This document shows positions 23,794 to 35,946 of a DNA stretch of 64,000 nt, piece by piece. Source of the DNA: Lumbricus rubellus (taxonomy: Eukaryota; Annelida; Clitellata; Crassiclitellata; Lumbricidae); assembly GCA_945859605.1 (NCBI GenBank), contig OX243815.1, positions 40,235,959 through 40,299,958 of the forward strand, read 5' to 3'. The notes under the pieces were generated by a model that saw nothing but the letters and a program-made list of their open reading frames with translations, was not told the origin of the DNA and searched no databases. Position 1 is the stretch's first letter, and every line of letters starts with the position of its first letter. The position numbers and the translations under genes are program-made.

Positions 23794-26742
23794 CAAGAAG
23801 ACTCACCTTGTTTAACCCTTTCCAGCCGGAATTGTTTTGATACCTATCCTGTTAATCGGTCCGGCGGGAAAGGGTTAATGGTCTGGTCACTTGTGAATGA
23901 AACTGTCTCTGGAGTATATAATGCTTCTCAGCTCGAGATTTTTTTATGAAATTATGTGCGTTCAATGCAAGACCCACTAGATTGATATTGCAATTTTAGG
24001 AATTTCCAATTATGTTGTGATTGTCGTTTTGTGGTTTCATTCTCATGTGTACCACAATTTTTATTTATTTTGTCAGTTGAGTCCAAATCTGGAAGGTAGT
24101 GATGAAAATTTTCAATCGAGGGTTTTCCATTTGAGGTGGGATGGAGTTTCATATGGGCATTGTCAAAAAATGCATAGATATGTTTTTTTTTAATTTGGAA
24201 GTTACTCATTTTGGGGATTTGAACCCGTATTCTTCCCTCTAAAATCTAAATAGCCCCATTGCCAAGATGTCTATGGTGGCAAGCTGATGAAATTGAGATG
24301 GTGAGAAATAGTCTTGTGAGCCAATCAATTGTTTGAGTGTATTGTGTTTTGTTTTTGGTAGAGCCAATATTGACAACTTTTTTTGGGATGTAGTCTGTAG
24401 ATATTGAGAAATGGTCCATTTGGCAAACATCAGAAAAGTTTCATTTTACATCCAATGGACCTTGAAGCTTGCAACCCAGGATACTTGTTTGAATAACTCA
24501 CATGGACAACCCCCCCTCTGGCTCAGCGCAGCACTTGTAAATACGCTGGTGCCCTCCCTGTGCTTGGCTTTTGAGTGGCGCTTTAGAAGTTTATCAGTTA
24601 CGAATACAATTTACATGTTGTGTGGCAGTCAATTTGTTGTCTGTATTTTAGGTTAAAAATATAAATACCAGTAGATACTTTCTACTGTGACAGAGTTTAT
24701 TTGAAGTATTGGCAGATACTGATAGCTGTCGTGAGATGTAACATCACTGATACTATGTTCTTTTCCTATTGTATACTATGCACGTTTTATGAAAACATTT
24801 TCATAATGTAGATTATGGAGTGTGATAATGAGTTCCTGTGACCTGCTATGCAGTGGGAAATAGATATATTTTTGTGTAGCTGTGTCAAGCTGTGTACATT
24901 AGAAGTATAGGATGTATGTATTGTATAGGATGTACATATAGGATGTAACTTGGACTGTTAGGTTAAATTATTTAATAAGCATGGCAGACGGCTGCATAGA
25001 GACATTGAAACAACGACACACCGAGCAAGCAATGTTCCCTCGTAGCTGTGTGCTTATGTGGTCCATCGCACGCTCGCACAAGTACTTGTGACGCTTGCGC
25101 AGTGGACGTCACATTTTGAATTTTTTTAATGCTTCAGACTCAGAGAAAAGTTGTTCATTTTTTCAGAGTTCATTTTTAAATGCCAAATTAAATTGTAAAA
25201 GGGAATTGATGTAATGTGCAACACACCATACAGTGCTTTAAAACAATGGCAAATAAAGTAGCATACATTCAGCTGCATTATGCACTTGTTGTTAAAATGA
25301 GATTTTGTTGCCCTCATCTTTTGCAGTCAGTCACTCACAGCTCAGCAGTAATTAACAGGACTTGCACACGCACATCTTTGCCTTAGAGCCTAGAGGTGAT
25401 GTTGCATTTTTTGCCTACTCATTCGTTGGTACAGTGGCCTAGGTGTTTAAGACCTGTGATGCTGTAAACTGCAAATTTCTCTGTTATTTATTATTATGTA
25501 TTAAGGCAGTTTATGCGACTTTATACTCTGTAACTAAAAGTGGCTGGCCTAAATTATGTTAAATGTCTGTAAGGGGAGAAATTCATGTATCATGAGCAAG
25601 TAAGGCAATGCACAGAAAACTAGAAGTAACCAACTGGTGCTAAATATCAGATTTGTTCAGGGTCCTGGTTTTCCCTAAGTCTTCTTGTTTAATACCAGTT
25701 GTTGACCGTACACAACCTGTGAAATTTAAATCACAATTTACAGATGAAGATCAGTAACACATTATTGATTGATCAGTAACACATCATTGACTGATTGATC
25801 AGTAACACATTATTGATTTATTGATCAGTAACACATTATTGATTGATTGGTAACACATAATTGATTGATTGACTGCTGAAATTTGATCATTCGTGGGCTC
25901 TTGCTTCTACCCATCATCCTCTTACTACTGCAGCACTGCTCTTCAGTGCATTTCTAAGCTGGTCCAGAACTTAAATCCTTTGGATCAGGCCACACACCTC
26001 CCACCCTGTGTGAATTTCATTGGTTTCCCATACAAGCTCACATCAACATCAGAATCTGTCTTCTAAAGTAGGGTTGGGGGGGGGGTGAGTATGCACCCTT
26101 GATTCTAAAGAACCCTTGATCTTAATGAGTTTCTCCATGCTTACTTAAAATCACTGAGCACAGAACCAGGCTATAAAAATGTAATAGTCTGGTTCCCTAC
26201 TTTGTGATGCTAAGTAAGTAAGTATGGCGAAATTAGGATTGAGTAAAACATTGAAACTGCTATCAAAGAAAAATGCTGGGAGCGCTTTTTCGGTGCGTTC
26301 TGCGGTAGAAAGGCACTGCGCTTACAGTATTTGTGATTTGCTGTGACTGATTTTTATGTGCTTTTGTGCAACGCTCCTTATTTGGTTTAGGGGCAACATT
26401 TATGGTAACTAATAATAATTGATTTTTTGTAATTTGCCTTTGTTTTGAGTAGTAGTGTTATGAATGATGATGATGATGGTGGTGGTGGTGGTATTAGAGT
26501 GCATCTCCAGTCTTTCTTAAAACCCACAGTAAAGTCTTCATTGTACGTCCCAACTCCACAAAAATCAACATCTGACACCAGCAATTTTTCCATAATTCTC
26601 ATACTGAAGTGTTTTCATGGCCATGCACACATTGCATATTTTGAGTTCACACCGTACTCGAAAATCTCATCAATCTTTCAGACAACTTTGTCGTTTGCCC
26701 TTCTTGATTACCCTGTTTCCCTATCCAAACTATCAACATTTG
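23794..26742. other. Intergenic region 3' of the macro-CARD gene
   Basis: The macro-CARD gene (+) and TPGS2 (-) converge here. AATAAA occurs at about 25253. A tRNA-like B box in minus orientation (gggatttgaaccc) is near 24215. 25751-25871 holds gatcagtaacacattattg repeats. 25895-26110 is a decayed LINE remnant reading like the HWLP region of reverse transcriptases. No gene supported. Confidence 0.4.
25751..25871. repeat. Short tandem repeat, gatcagtaacacattattgatt units
   Basis: About four to five degenerate copies of a 22-30 bp unit built from gtaacacat and (ttga)n. Confidence 0.75.
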
Positions 26743-26957
26743 TGGGGCGCGGTGGTGTAGTGGTGGTGTCGTTGCCTTGAAGCCGGAAGGTTCGAGGTTC
26801 GAATCCACCTCGTTGCGTAAGGACCTTGGGCAAGTCCTTCACTCGCAATTGCTCAGCGCTTCGGCATGAAACTGCGATGCAGTGTCTGCTCTGCATCGGG
26901 AGCGCCTCTGAGTAAAGAGCTTGAAGGGGCGCTATAACAAGTGCACATACAAACATA
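26743..26957 (+). mobile_element. tRNA-derived SINE (main family), well preserved copy
   Basis: It starts ggggcgcggtggtgtagtgg (A box) and has a canonical B box ggttcgaatcc at about 26794. The body is ccttgggcaagtccttcact and cagcgcttcggcatgaaact, and the 3' end is gggagcgcctctgagtaaag with cttgaaggggcgctataaca and a short acaaac tail. It is the best reference copy in the window. Confidence 0.88.
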
Positions 26958-27880
26958 TTTAAGTGCAGAAGTTGTTCCATAAAACACGACAACAATCAAT
27001 GCGAGCAACAATCCACAGCTGATACTGACGCAGAAGAAGTCTTACTATGCAAATATCAGCACTGCAGCATATTTCAACAGAACACGTGAAAATCAAGACA
27101 GATCTTCACGTGAGCTTTACGTTAATGATTGCAGTACGAAGCAAGTCGCAAAATCGATTTCTTCATTTCACCGGATGTTGAGTTTGCTCGGCTGAATGCA
27201 TGACATCGCTGCCTTTCCTGAACCAGGTCTGAAATTAGTAAAATAAATTCTTAAAGCCAAACTGCATGGAGCAACAATACCTTTTCAGTTTTACTTCAGG
27301 CCTTGCTACAGTGGTGTCAACTGTAAAAGCACCTCCGAGGATGTCCGTTCATATAATGATTCTGTCTCATATCAGAGATTTTAATCACGGGATAGAGCAT
27401 GATTCCTACACGATACCTTAAAAGAGTGCCTAACCCATTCATGGGAAGCAATGGTGTAGGATCTCACCCAATGAAGCAACACTGTCGAGTTGTAAAATCG
27501 TGCACCTCTACAACAATTTCAACATCTTTGTTTCTGAATGTTGTGTGCTTGCGTGTATGTGTGTGCATAAAAAGGCAGCATAATCTTTGAAAAGTCATTT
27601 AAAGTTGAAGAGCATAAAACACTGTTCCGAACAGCCTGGTGAAGTGAGTCCCAACCTCATTAACTACCGTAAATGTCAGCAAAATATTTAAACAAGATAT
27701 AGTCTGTAAGCAGTTATCACCCCCGTTCATCAACTGTTTCTTATGATATTTGCTTTTTTAAACAGCTCAGGCTCCCAGTGTCTGCACTCTCCACTCAAAG
27801 TGTATGTCGTCACTGTGTTAATTATGGCTAAGAGAGCTAAGGGGCAGAGGAGGAGCAAAACTCTCAAAGCAATATCTACC

Positions 27881-27950
27881 CAGATGTGGATTTGAATCTT
27901 GTCCCCTCTATCGACAGTTTAGCATTCTAACCACTTGATTCTCGTGCACC
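27881..27950 (-). mobile_element. tRNA-like SINE fragment
   Basis: The reverse complement reads caagtggttagaatgctaaa (A-box side) and caagattcaaatcc (B box) about 30 bp apart. The spacing resembles a tRNA, but no cloverleaf closes, so it is not called a tRNA gene. Confidence 0.4.
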
Positions 27951-28139
27951 CATTTCCGCATCATAAAGACTAAATCACTATACATTAATACACACAGAAC
28001 ACGTAATAATGTAAACCTCGCTAACTTTGCTGCTGCGAGTGGTGTCTTCTTTTTCAAAGTCTGACTTGTGACTATTTGTGCAGACGGCTTCCTGAAACGC
28101 AATGCCAATTGATCATTTTGAGATCGATTCAAATTCAAT

Positions 28140-28345
28140 TTACATCAACCAAAAAAAGAACTCCGCCTCAGGTTCCTGCTATGGAACCTGTGCCGGTCCC
28201 AAGACTGGGTAAAGGAGGAGGGTTCCGCGGAGGGTTTGCAGCCCTCCCGGGTAAAACAAACTACCGCAACAGAAACGACACAGATTAACGTGGAGAGGCT
28301 GTGTCACCCGATGCGCTACCAGCGCGAGGAAGGACTAAGTGCTAA
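28140..28345 (+). repeat. Dispersed repeat fragment (unidentified retroelement piece)
   Basis: A GC-richer island in AT-rich DNA reading VPRLGKGGGFRGGF and ending aggaaggactaagtgctaag with a (taag)n tail. The tail and composition suggest a retroelement 3' end; a (taagtaag) tail also occurs near 26212. Confidence 0.4.
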
Positions 28346-28844
28346 GTAAGTAAAAATAAGAACCAGGCAGAGAAACACAATACCACAAAGTAATGTAGAA
28401 AGGCTACAGAAATGCCTAAGAAGAAAAACCACAATCTCCATTAAAATGTTTCATCACGGTTCTTAAGAAAGAAGCCAAACACTCGGAAATGTGGAAAAAT
28501 TGGCCATTTTAGCCACTAAACTACCGCAAGCACAAATATATTAACACAGTGCCAATTGAAATTAAATCAATGCATGTTTTAAATTAATCGGTGTCAAAAT
28601 CCTCATGGCTGCTTTGAAAAACAAGAAGAATATATTTTCTTCGTCAGAAAGGTCCCATGTCCAAGAAACTTTGCCTACAGTCTAGCACTTCCATGGGCAT
28701 AAGAACCCATTCACAAGAAAAGTCAACAAATAAGTAATTAAAAAATTTAATTTAATTCATTTGAATAACAAAATAAAGTTAACTAAAATAACTTAAACAC
28801 ACATTTTTCTTCGCAGCCTAAAATCATCGTTTTCATCTGGGGTT

Positions 28845-28915
28845 GGGTCGGAAGCACGCCTGAGTAATAACCTTGAAGAAGCGTTATATAAATGAACATA
28901 ACGAATGAATGAATG
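28845..28915 (+). repeat. LINE/SINE 3'-tail fragment with (gaat)n
   Basis: ggaagcacgcctgagtaata followed by ccttgaagaagcgttatata and (gaatgaat)n. This is the common 3' module described at 43850-44706. Confidence 0.7.
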
Positions 28916-28939
28916 AATAGAAACCTATTGTGAGCTAAC

Positions 28940-31900
28940 TTCTTCTCCGTCTTTCCCTTGAACACTTTGTTGATGTCCAGCTGAGAGTGCGATCGTGAGT
29001 GTCCTTGGCCAAGGTCAAGTGCCGACCTTCCAACGCCAGTCTCCCTTGCATCCATGTCCAGTCGAAATGGACAGAAGAGGTTGAACCATTGCTACCATCG
29101 GCACACAGAAACATGACTCAAATTAAATTATAGACAACCATTTCTTTCACTGCAACAGAGACACAAAAGTGCTAACATTGAAACAGAAAAATAACTACTT
29201 TATTAATAGAAACATTAAAAATGATATGATTAAAATATAGAATATTTTAATTTAACCACTGCTACCAATGGGGGGAAGGCAATGGCAAACCACCCCTTAT
29301 CTTCTGCCAAGAAAATAGTCATGGTGTATCTAAAGAAGATGCACCAGGGCTTTCGCCAGAGCTCCAGTAGCTGACGGCACCAGGTGACCAATGGAACAAA
29401 CATTAAACACTGCAACTTAATTCACAATTTCTCAAGAAACTGGTCACTCAACTTTTTTAACCTCTTGTAAACTTGAAAAGTATGAAGCAAGTAGCAAGAA
29501 AAACTCAGATTCACATTTCGGGATGACAAATTTATTTATAATAATAATAATAATAATAATAATAAGCTTTAAACTGAACACTTGTGTAATAATTACAAGC
29601 ATCTCGAAAGGCATGATCAAATAATACAGTTAGGCTCGACAGGTTTTAATTAATAAATAAGTTAATATGATGTTTAGGGGAAAAGATTATATCCCATGGG
29701 CAAGATGAAAAATTAAGTTTAAAAGATTTGTTCAATTGAGAATGGCTAATCTTCACTAAGTGCCATGCTTAGCTACACTGCATTGGAATATTCAAAAAGC
29801 AATGGCTTTTTAATCTTTTTATCTCCAGACATTCTTGCTACATAATGATCACAATGAAATAAATAACTTCTCTAAAAGAAACAAATCTTAGGTTCAAGAC
29901 GCTAAGTTTATTTCAAATTAAAATATGTTTCTCATAACCATTAATTATTATTCAGATTAATTATTAATTAATTGTGCAGATAAGGAGGCTTTACTTTTTT
30001 TGCCAGATGTCTTAAGACTTTTTCAGGAGTTCTTCGCACTGGGAGCGCCTCTGATTAGGTTGTACTGTGAGAGGCGCTCTATAAATCCAAAAATAGAATA
30101 GAATAGATAACAATGAGAGATAACAAAGTTAGGCTGAGGAGTAACTGATAAATTACGAACCTTTGCTGAGCAGCTGAGGCCAATCTCGGTGAATGCATAC
30201 TGCCACTGAGGCAGACCGAGGTGGACCAGCATCATTCGGTAGTAGAAAATAAAAGATTCGGCCATGAAATGCCATCGCAGGCTACGATCCAAGAACCACA
30301 CATCGGCACCCTGCGCAGGAATACCTGCAAAGAAAATAACCTCTGCTCAAATATTTCTATTTTCATGCTAGTGGTACAGGTTTTAAATCACACAGACAAC
30401 GCATAAATTAAATTCCAATTCATAGGCATTTTATTTATCTTAATATTTCTTCGCTTGGCTGACCAAAAAAAACACGAAAAAAGACACACATTTTAATTAA
30501 AATCAAACTTAGGATCTTAAACCTAAGATTTATTTCCCTTACAGTAATTCAGTTTAAATTTATCCAGCCTTAGAATTAGTTCTTCCAATCATTGGTCATA
30601 GCCTCACAGGCATTTAGAGGTTTTTCAACCCACTTGATTTCAAATTTCATCTGCTTTTAATTAAAATGGCTAAAACAGGAATTACTTACAGATCTGTCAG
30701 AATTTCAATTATATTTCAAATGGTTTTCAATTTAATCTTTCACAGTTATAATTCATAATTATGGCTTAAAATGTCAAGGTGTTTAGTTCACCTTGTTTTG
30801 TGTTGCGATAGACCAAACAGACTTTTCCATAGCCATCGCACGGATCCAATTCAAAGATTCGACTTCTCTGGTCAAACTTTGGCAACACCATTTCTACGAT
30901 CGAGACACAGAAAAAACACAGTTCAGCAGCAACTGCACATGTGAGACAAATGAAAACCAATTCAATGAAGGCTGATGTCATGTACTAAAAAAACTCAATT
31001 CAATTTTAGCCCTTTGAATAAACTTAAGATCTTATGTTTGCCGAATACCGACATCTTCAGTTATTGTTATTATTGCAATTAATTATTGTAACAATACATA
31101 GGATTTCAGTAAAATTCATGTTCATTACCATCATCATCATGCACCATGAGCCGAGTGTTCATAGGTGGCCAGTGTCAGCTTTGAGTTTCACATCTAACCG
31201 CATGCGACTTTTATGCACACTGCGCATTACTGGAATAGTCAACGCCACAATAGACACCATGAATTTAGAATGCATGAAAAATTCAGTCAAACGCTCTATA
31301 TATACCTTGCACAAAAGCATTAACTGCAATAAGTAGATAGATAAGAATAAATTAAATAAAGACCAGAATCTTTTCCCTCGTCGTCTTCATCATCCAGATG
31401 CAGATCTGCGATCGATAGATTGCCGCCATCTTGTCCACCAGCGACACCTAGTGTCAACTTGCAAAGCTCTTCCAACGAATTAATAGCCATTCGACCGACA
31501 GGAATCGCAATATCTGGAAACACATCGCCAGGGAAAGATTAAACAGAACTGCTATCGTAACTATTTATTATTATCAATTCTGATTATTTGTAACAATGAT
31601 TAACTATAATCTATGCAATCAAATACAGTGCCCTTCATGACACCATCGTCTTAAGATATTATATAAAAACCGCATATATCAAGCCAACACACACACAAAT
31701 TAATCTTAAATTCCTGTCACATGTATACTTTCTAAAGCATTACATACCTAAGTTACTAAATGCTAACTTATATTTGAGGACACAGTTAGAATGGAATTTA
31801 CCGTTTATTTTGACATTCCAACTGAGCGAATATCCATCCATCACGAGGTAGAAACTGCGGAGATCATCAGGAATCAGACAGTTGTTCTTCTGCAGCAGCA

Positions 31901-32915
31901 AACAAAATCACAGCACCAAATAAATAGATCTACAGTTTCACAAGATATCCCAAAAGAAAGCAACAAAAGGTCAGAAGAGCAATGTCTCACATGAGTTCGG
32001 GGTTTATCAGCGGCTTCTGCTTTACAAAGAAAGTGGGGACATACCTGTAGGTTAACAGTGCAGCCATACCAACTTGCCAAGGCCATCTAGTGGTAACCAG
32101 AATTGAGATCGCATGCAATAACCAAACTCCAGGCAACATTCCTGCAGTTGCGCAAAGACTGTTGACTTACTGTAAACAAGATCAATAAGTCCCGTGCATA
32201 AAACAAAGTAAAAAATTTCCAATAGAAATTGGAGCAGCAAAACAAACCTCTTCCCATGTTGATATTTCCGATTTGCCTGCTGGGAGGTTGTGTGATACTT
32301 TTATATCGCAGATTTCCTGCCTCTTTTCTACAAGACAATAGTAACTACATAAATAACAATACAGAATAAGCTTGCACATAGAACCTTTAACAACTCTACC
32401 AGAGTTGAGCACAGGTTTGAAAATTACCCTTGTATTTCCACTGGATTTTCTAAATGCTCATAAAAATTGCAAAAATAAAATACCACAAATCATCAGCTTT
32501 TGCACAAAGTGCAAAAATACTTGCGCTTAGCAGGGCCTGTGAAACGACTAACTTACCTCGGAATTCTAAAAACAGGTTTTGCATATGGAAGGATGCCAAT
32601 GGATGACTCGCAACTGATGACCTGCTGGCTAATTAGTACTTTATTTGGTCAACAATAATATTATTGCAAGCATCATAAAGAAACTACCAGGTCCGCCAGG
32701 ACAGGTTGCTGCTGGTCCACAGTTCTGAGGGACCTGCAGTTATAAATCCTACTGGCCAAGAGTTGGAAAGGCTCAAATCGAAAGTTCTCAATATCTAGCT
32801 GAGTCAAAGTAACATGCCATACAGAAAATTCTCTAATTAACTCACCCAACGTTTTAACCAAACCCAGTGTCTGCCTCCCGAAGTTATCACCATCGCATTC
32901 CGTTGCCGAGGACAT
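28940..32915 (-). CDS. TPGS2: Tubulin polyglutamylase complex subunit 2 (TPGS2), 7 exons, 3' end unresolved
   Basis: Exons on minus: 32915-32846, 32327-32248, 31889-31802, 31513-31364, 30893-30792, 30324-30161, 29091-28940. Phases match throughout (1, 0, 1, 1, 1, 0). The first 268 residues follow TPGS2 (C18orf10): FGRQTLGLVKTLEKRQEI, ISTWEEKNNCLIPDDLRSFY, YSLSWNVKIND, IPVGRMAINSLEELCKL, RIFELDPCDGYGKVCLVY, VWFLDRSLRWHFMAES, HLGLPQWQYAFTEIG, AKQWFNLFCP, LDINKVFKGKTEKK. TPGS2 (with a SMI1/KNR4-like fold) is a subunit of the TTLL1 polyglutamylase complex that modifies axonemal and neuronal tubulin. The ATG at 32915 starts the only frame joining exon 2. The last called donor (28939) is tentative; the Lys/Ser/Pro-rich C-terminus (about 30 residues in human) was not found with confidence. 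Exon 7 may instead run to a stop at 28783 through repeat-like DNA. Confidence 0.9.
30033..30105 (+). repeat. LINE/SINE 3'-tail fragment with (atag)n
   Basis: ctgggagcgcctctgattag, gtgagaggcgctctataaat, then an (agaat)n tail. It lies 3' of TPGS2 exon 6. Confidence 0.7.
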
Positions 32916-34182
32916 TTCACTCAGCAGCCAAAGAAACACATAATTCCGAAGTATAATAAACGAAACTGGTTATTTATCTATTTAGTTCTAGCAACTTACA
33001 GCCTCTAGGCCTACATACAACGCGCTACTATGTATCGATCAGACGCTTATTATTAAAATAACTTCCAACGCGTTGCTTGCAATCCGCCATTTGTAAACAA
33101 CAACCAGCCATAGACATCATATATTAATATGATGTCTATGCAACCCAAAGCCGTGATGCAACCATTCTTAGGATGCAACCAGCACATGTGCATAGAAGTA
33201 AGATTTTATGCGGATGATATCACCAAGTTTTATAAGTAAGTACGTATATTCTATATTACTCCACTAGCAAACGCACAATGGAAAACTTTTCCTTCTTCGT
33301 TTAACATCTGCACCATAATTATGTGCGACCTGTTCCCGGATATCTGAGAAATCAGTCCTGGTTCACACTATTTGTTGGTAATGGATAATTATTATAAGCC
33401 GCGAAATATATTATGGCGTCATAAGCTAATCTAGGCCTACATTGAAAGGCACTGAAAACGGGGAAATTGGTCTTTATAATTGGTGTTGTCGCTATTATCA
33501 TTGTTATTCCCAATCATCATCGTCGTCGTCATCGTCCTCATCATCATCGTTGTTGCCATTATTGTAATCAGCAGTATCATCATTATTAAGTAATAATATT
33601 ATTATAGCTGTTTCGTTATTCTCAATGATCATTATTATTTTCTAATTACTACTATTTGCCCCGAGGTATACAGGATCCCTCAGGCAATTATATATCTAAT
33701 ATAAATATTAATAGTATTTATTGATAATAAAATGTCCGGAAATGAACAATTATTCATTGCATGCTGGTTGGCAAAAGTGCCGCAAAGGCTTAATTGTTCA
33801 CACAACCGTTATTTCTAGTTTCTATTACTACCATTATTATTAAAGGCACCATATTCCTCCCTTTTCTCTTTTGCACTTCACAAACCCAGCCGTGCCTTAG
33901 GTTATCTAGTATCTAGTGTAAAGAATGTTGCACACTTATTCTGTCCTTGTTTCAACACACATTAGATCCCGCATGCTTCGGAAATAACCCTGGCGAGGTT
34001 TTATCATGCAAATGTTATTTAAATGATTTCATTACTGCTTTCTTCCAACTGTATCCTTACTCTCACACAGCTCCAAAAATTGCAGGTTCTAGGAATTAAA
34101 GTAATGCAAGATCAAACTCAAAGGCACAAAGAGACTCTATATTCATGCATGCACTTATGCACGTATAATTTGCATATATCTA
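32916..34182. other. 5' flank of TPGS2, AT-rich intergenic
   Basis: Besides the palindrome, 33005-33440 contains two TAGGCCTA-type words and 33500-33600 holds ATC/GTC microsatellite. No gene seen. Confidence 0.4.
33109..33140. promoter_or_regulatory. 32-bp hairpin palindrome upstream of TPGS2
   Basis: Arms catagacatcatat (33109-33122) and atatgatgtctatg (33127-33140) are perfect inverted repeats around atta. It lies about 195 bp before the TPGS2 ATG. Its function is unknown. Confidence 0.45.
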
Positions 34183-35341
34183 CAGGGCGGGCCAAAAAAA
34201 GACCCCCCTAAGTTTTTTGCCAATATTTTGGCCAGAAGTAAGAATTTTGAAATGAAATTTTGCACTCTTAAAGGCAATTCATATTTACACATGATGGCCA
34301 GATTTCATCTTTATATATCAAACAGAACAAAAGTTATACCAGTTTTAGTGAGGCCACCCCCCGTTTTTTGACGATTCAAAAACGAAACGCCAAAAAATTA
34401 GGGTTTTTTGCCAATATCTTTGCCAAAAATAAGAATTTCGAAATGAAATTTTACAGGCTTAAAAGCAATTCATATTTACACATTAAGGCCGGATTTCATC
34501 ATAATATTTCGAACACGACACAAGTTATACCACTTTTAGCGGGACCACCCACCGTTTTTCACGATTCAAAAACGAAACGCAACAAAAAGTAGCAAAAACA
34601 CGATTTGATTAAGTCTCCTCTCAAACAACTGTTGTAAAATGAACTTGGTAGTGCTTCACAACTTGTGTTCAATGTGCCCATCACCAGTGCCAAAACTTCT
34701 TTTGAGTCTCTTTGCAAAGTTCTTGATGGAACCCTGATTAATCTGACAGATTCCTTATTTACCAATTTGATTGTCGTCTTGCTAAGTGACTTCTCAGCGA
34801 CGTGCAGCTACGCTGGTACCATGTTTCTTTTTAAAATAGTAATAATAATGATCATCTGTCAATATCAAGGCTATTTGATAATAATTATTTGAGATGGGAC
34901 CTAATAAAATCGTGTTTTTGCTGCGTTACGTCGTTGAATTGTCAAAAATTGGGGGGTGGCCTCACTAAAAGTGGTATAACTTTTGTTGTTTTGGAAATAG
35001 TTTGATGAAATCTGACCATCATATGCAGATATGAATTGTCTTTAAGTCTGTAAAATTTCATTTTGATATTCTTACTTTTGGCCAAGATATTGGCCAGAAT
35101 AATTAGATTGAATTTTTATTACTTTTTGTTACGTCGCGTTTTTGAATCGTCAAAAAACGTTGGGTGGCCTCACTAAAAGTGGCATAACTTTTGTTCTGTT
35201 TGAAATATTTTTATTAAATCTGGCCATCATGTGTAAATATGAATTGTCTTTAAGACAGTAAAATTTCATCTCAAAATTCTTACTTTTGGTCAAGATATCA
35301 GCAAAAATCTTAGGGAGGGGTCTTTTTTTTGGCCCACCCTG
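34183..35341. mobile_element. Foldback (long inverted repeat) non-autonomous DNA element
   Basis: The ends cagggcgggccaaaaaaaga and tctttttttttggcccaccctg are inverted. The inverted arms extend about 420 bp on each side (34183-34605 and 34900-35341), leaving a roughly 300-bp centre. Each arm is made of two tandem ~190-bp subrepeats that share aattcatatttacacat, aagttatacca and ttagtgaggccaccc. No transposase frame was seen. Terminal TA/CA bases suggest a mariner-like mobiliser, but this is unproven. Confidence 0.82.
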
Positions 35342-35344
35342 CAT

Positions 35345-35420
35345 ATATATCTAGCACCTCTGAGTAGTTTCTTGAAGAGGCGCTATATAAATTCTAATAA
35401 TGAATGAATGAATGAATATC
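35345..35420 (+). repeat. LINE/SINE 3'-tail fragment with (gaat)n
   Basis: ctagcacctctgagtagttt, cttgaagaggcgctatataa, then (gaatgaat)n. It directly abuts the foldback element. Confidence 0.75.
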
Positions 35421-35946
35421 TGAAGTTTTGAACATTTACATCTTCATACTACCTTAAATGCGCATTGTTAAACTGTGATTAGGTCCACTGGCTTTTTGCC
35501 AAGACTCTCAAGAATTTAAAGAAAATGAATAAAACACATTTTATTAATTTTTTATTATTTTTGGCCAATTATTCCTGAAAATATACTAAAAATGTACCTG
35601 CTATGTTCGTTTTGCGTTTTGTAAATTGACTTGTGACCCTTCCAAATTAATTGTCAAACGCCACAGAACCCTGTCGAATTCTAAAAAGCACTAAATACCG
35701 AACATAATATCTGACGAGAAATTGTAACAGAATCATATTAAAGTGACTTTTTGCGAAAATCCTATCTTAAGTACAATAATTACTTCAGCCACTAACAACA
35801 GAATCAGCCACTAACTAATACCTTAGCACATCTCCTAACCTACCCTCTAAGAACATGAACGTACAAAAGGCAACGCGGGAGACTCAGAAAAAGACGCTAT
35901 ACAAATGTCTGCCGTTCATGCCACGAGCGGAGACAGATTCTTCTGT

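Noticed and set aside
26743..26957. Possible tRNA gene (A and B boxes)
   Set aside because: No cloverleaf closes, and several diverged copies with retroposon tails show that it is a SINE.
32087..32240. Minus-strand frame with FAQLQECCLEFGYCMRSQFW
   Set aside because: It lies between TPGS2 exons 2 and 3, which join perfectly in phase (ISTWEE to KNNCLIP), so it is intron sequence.
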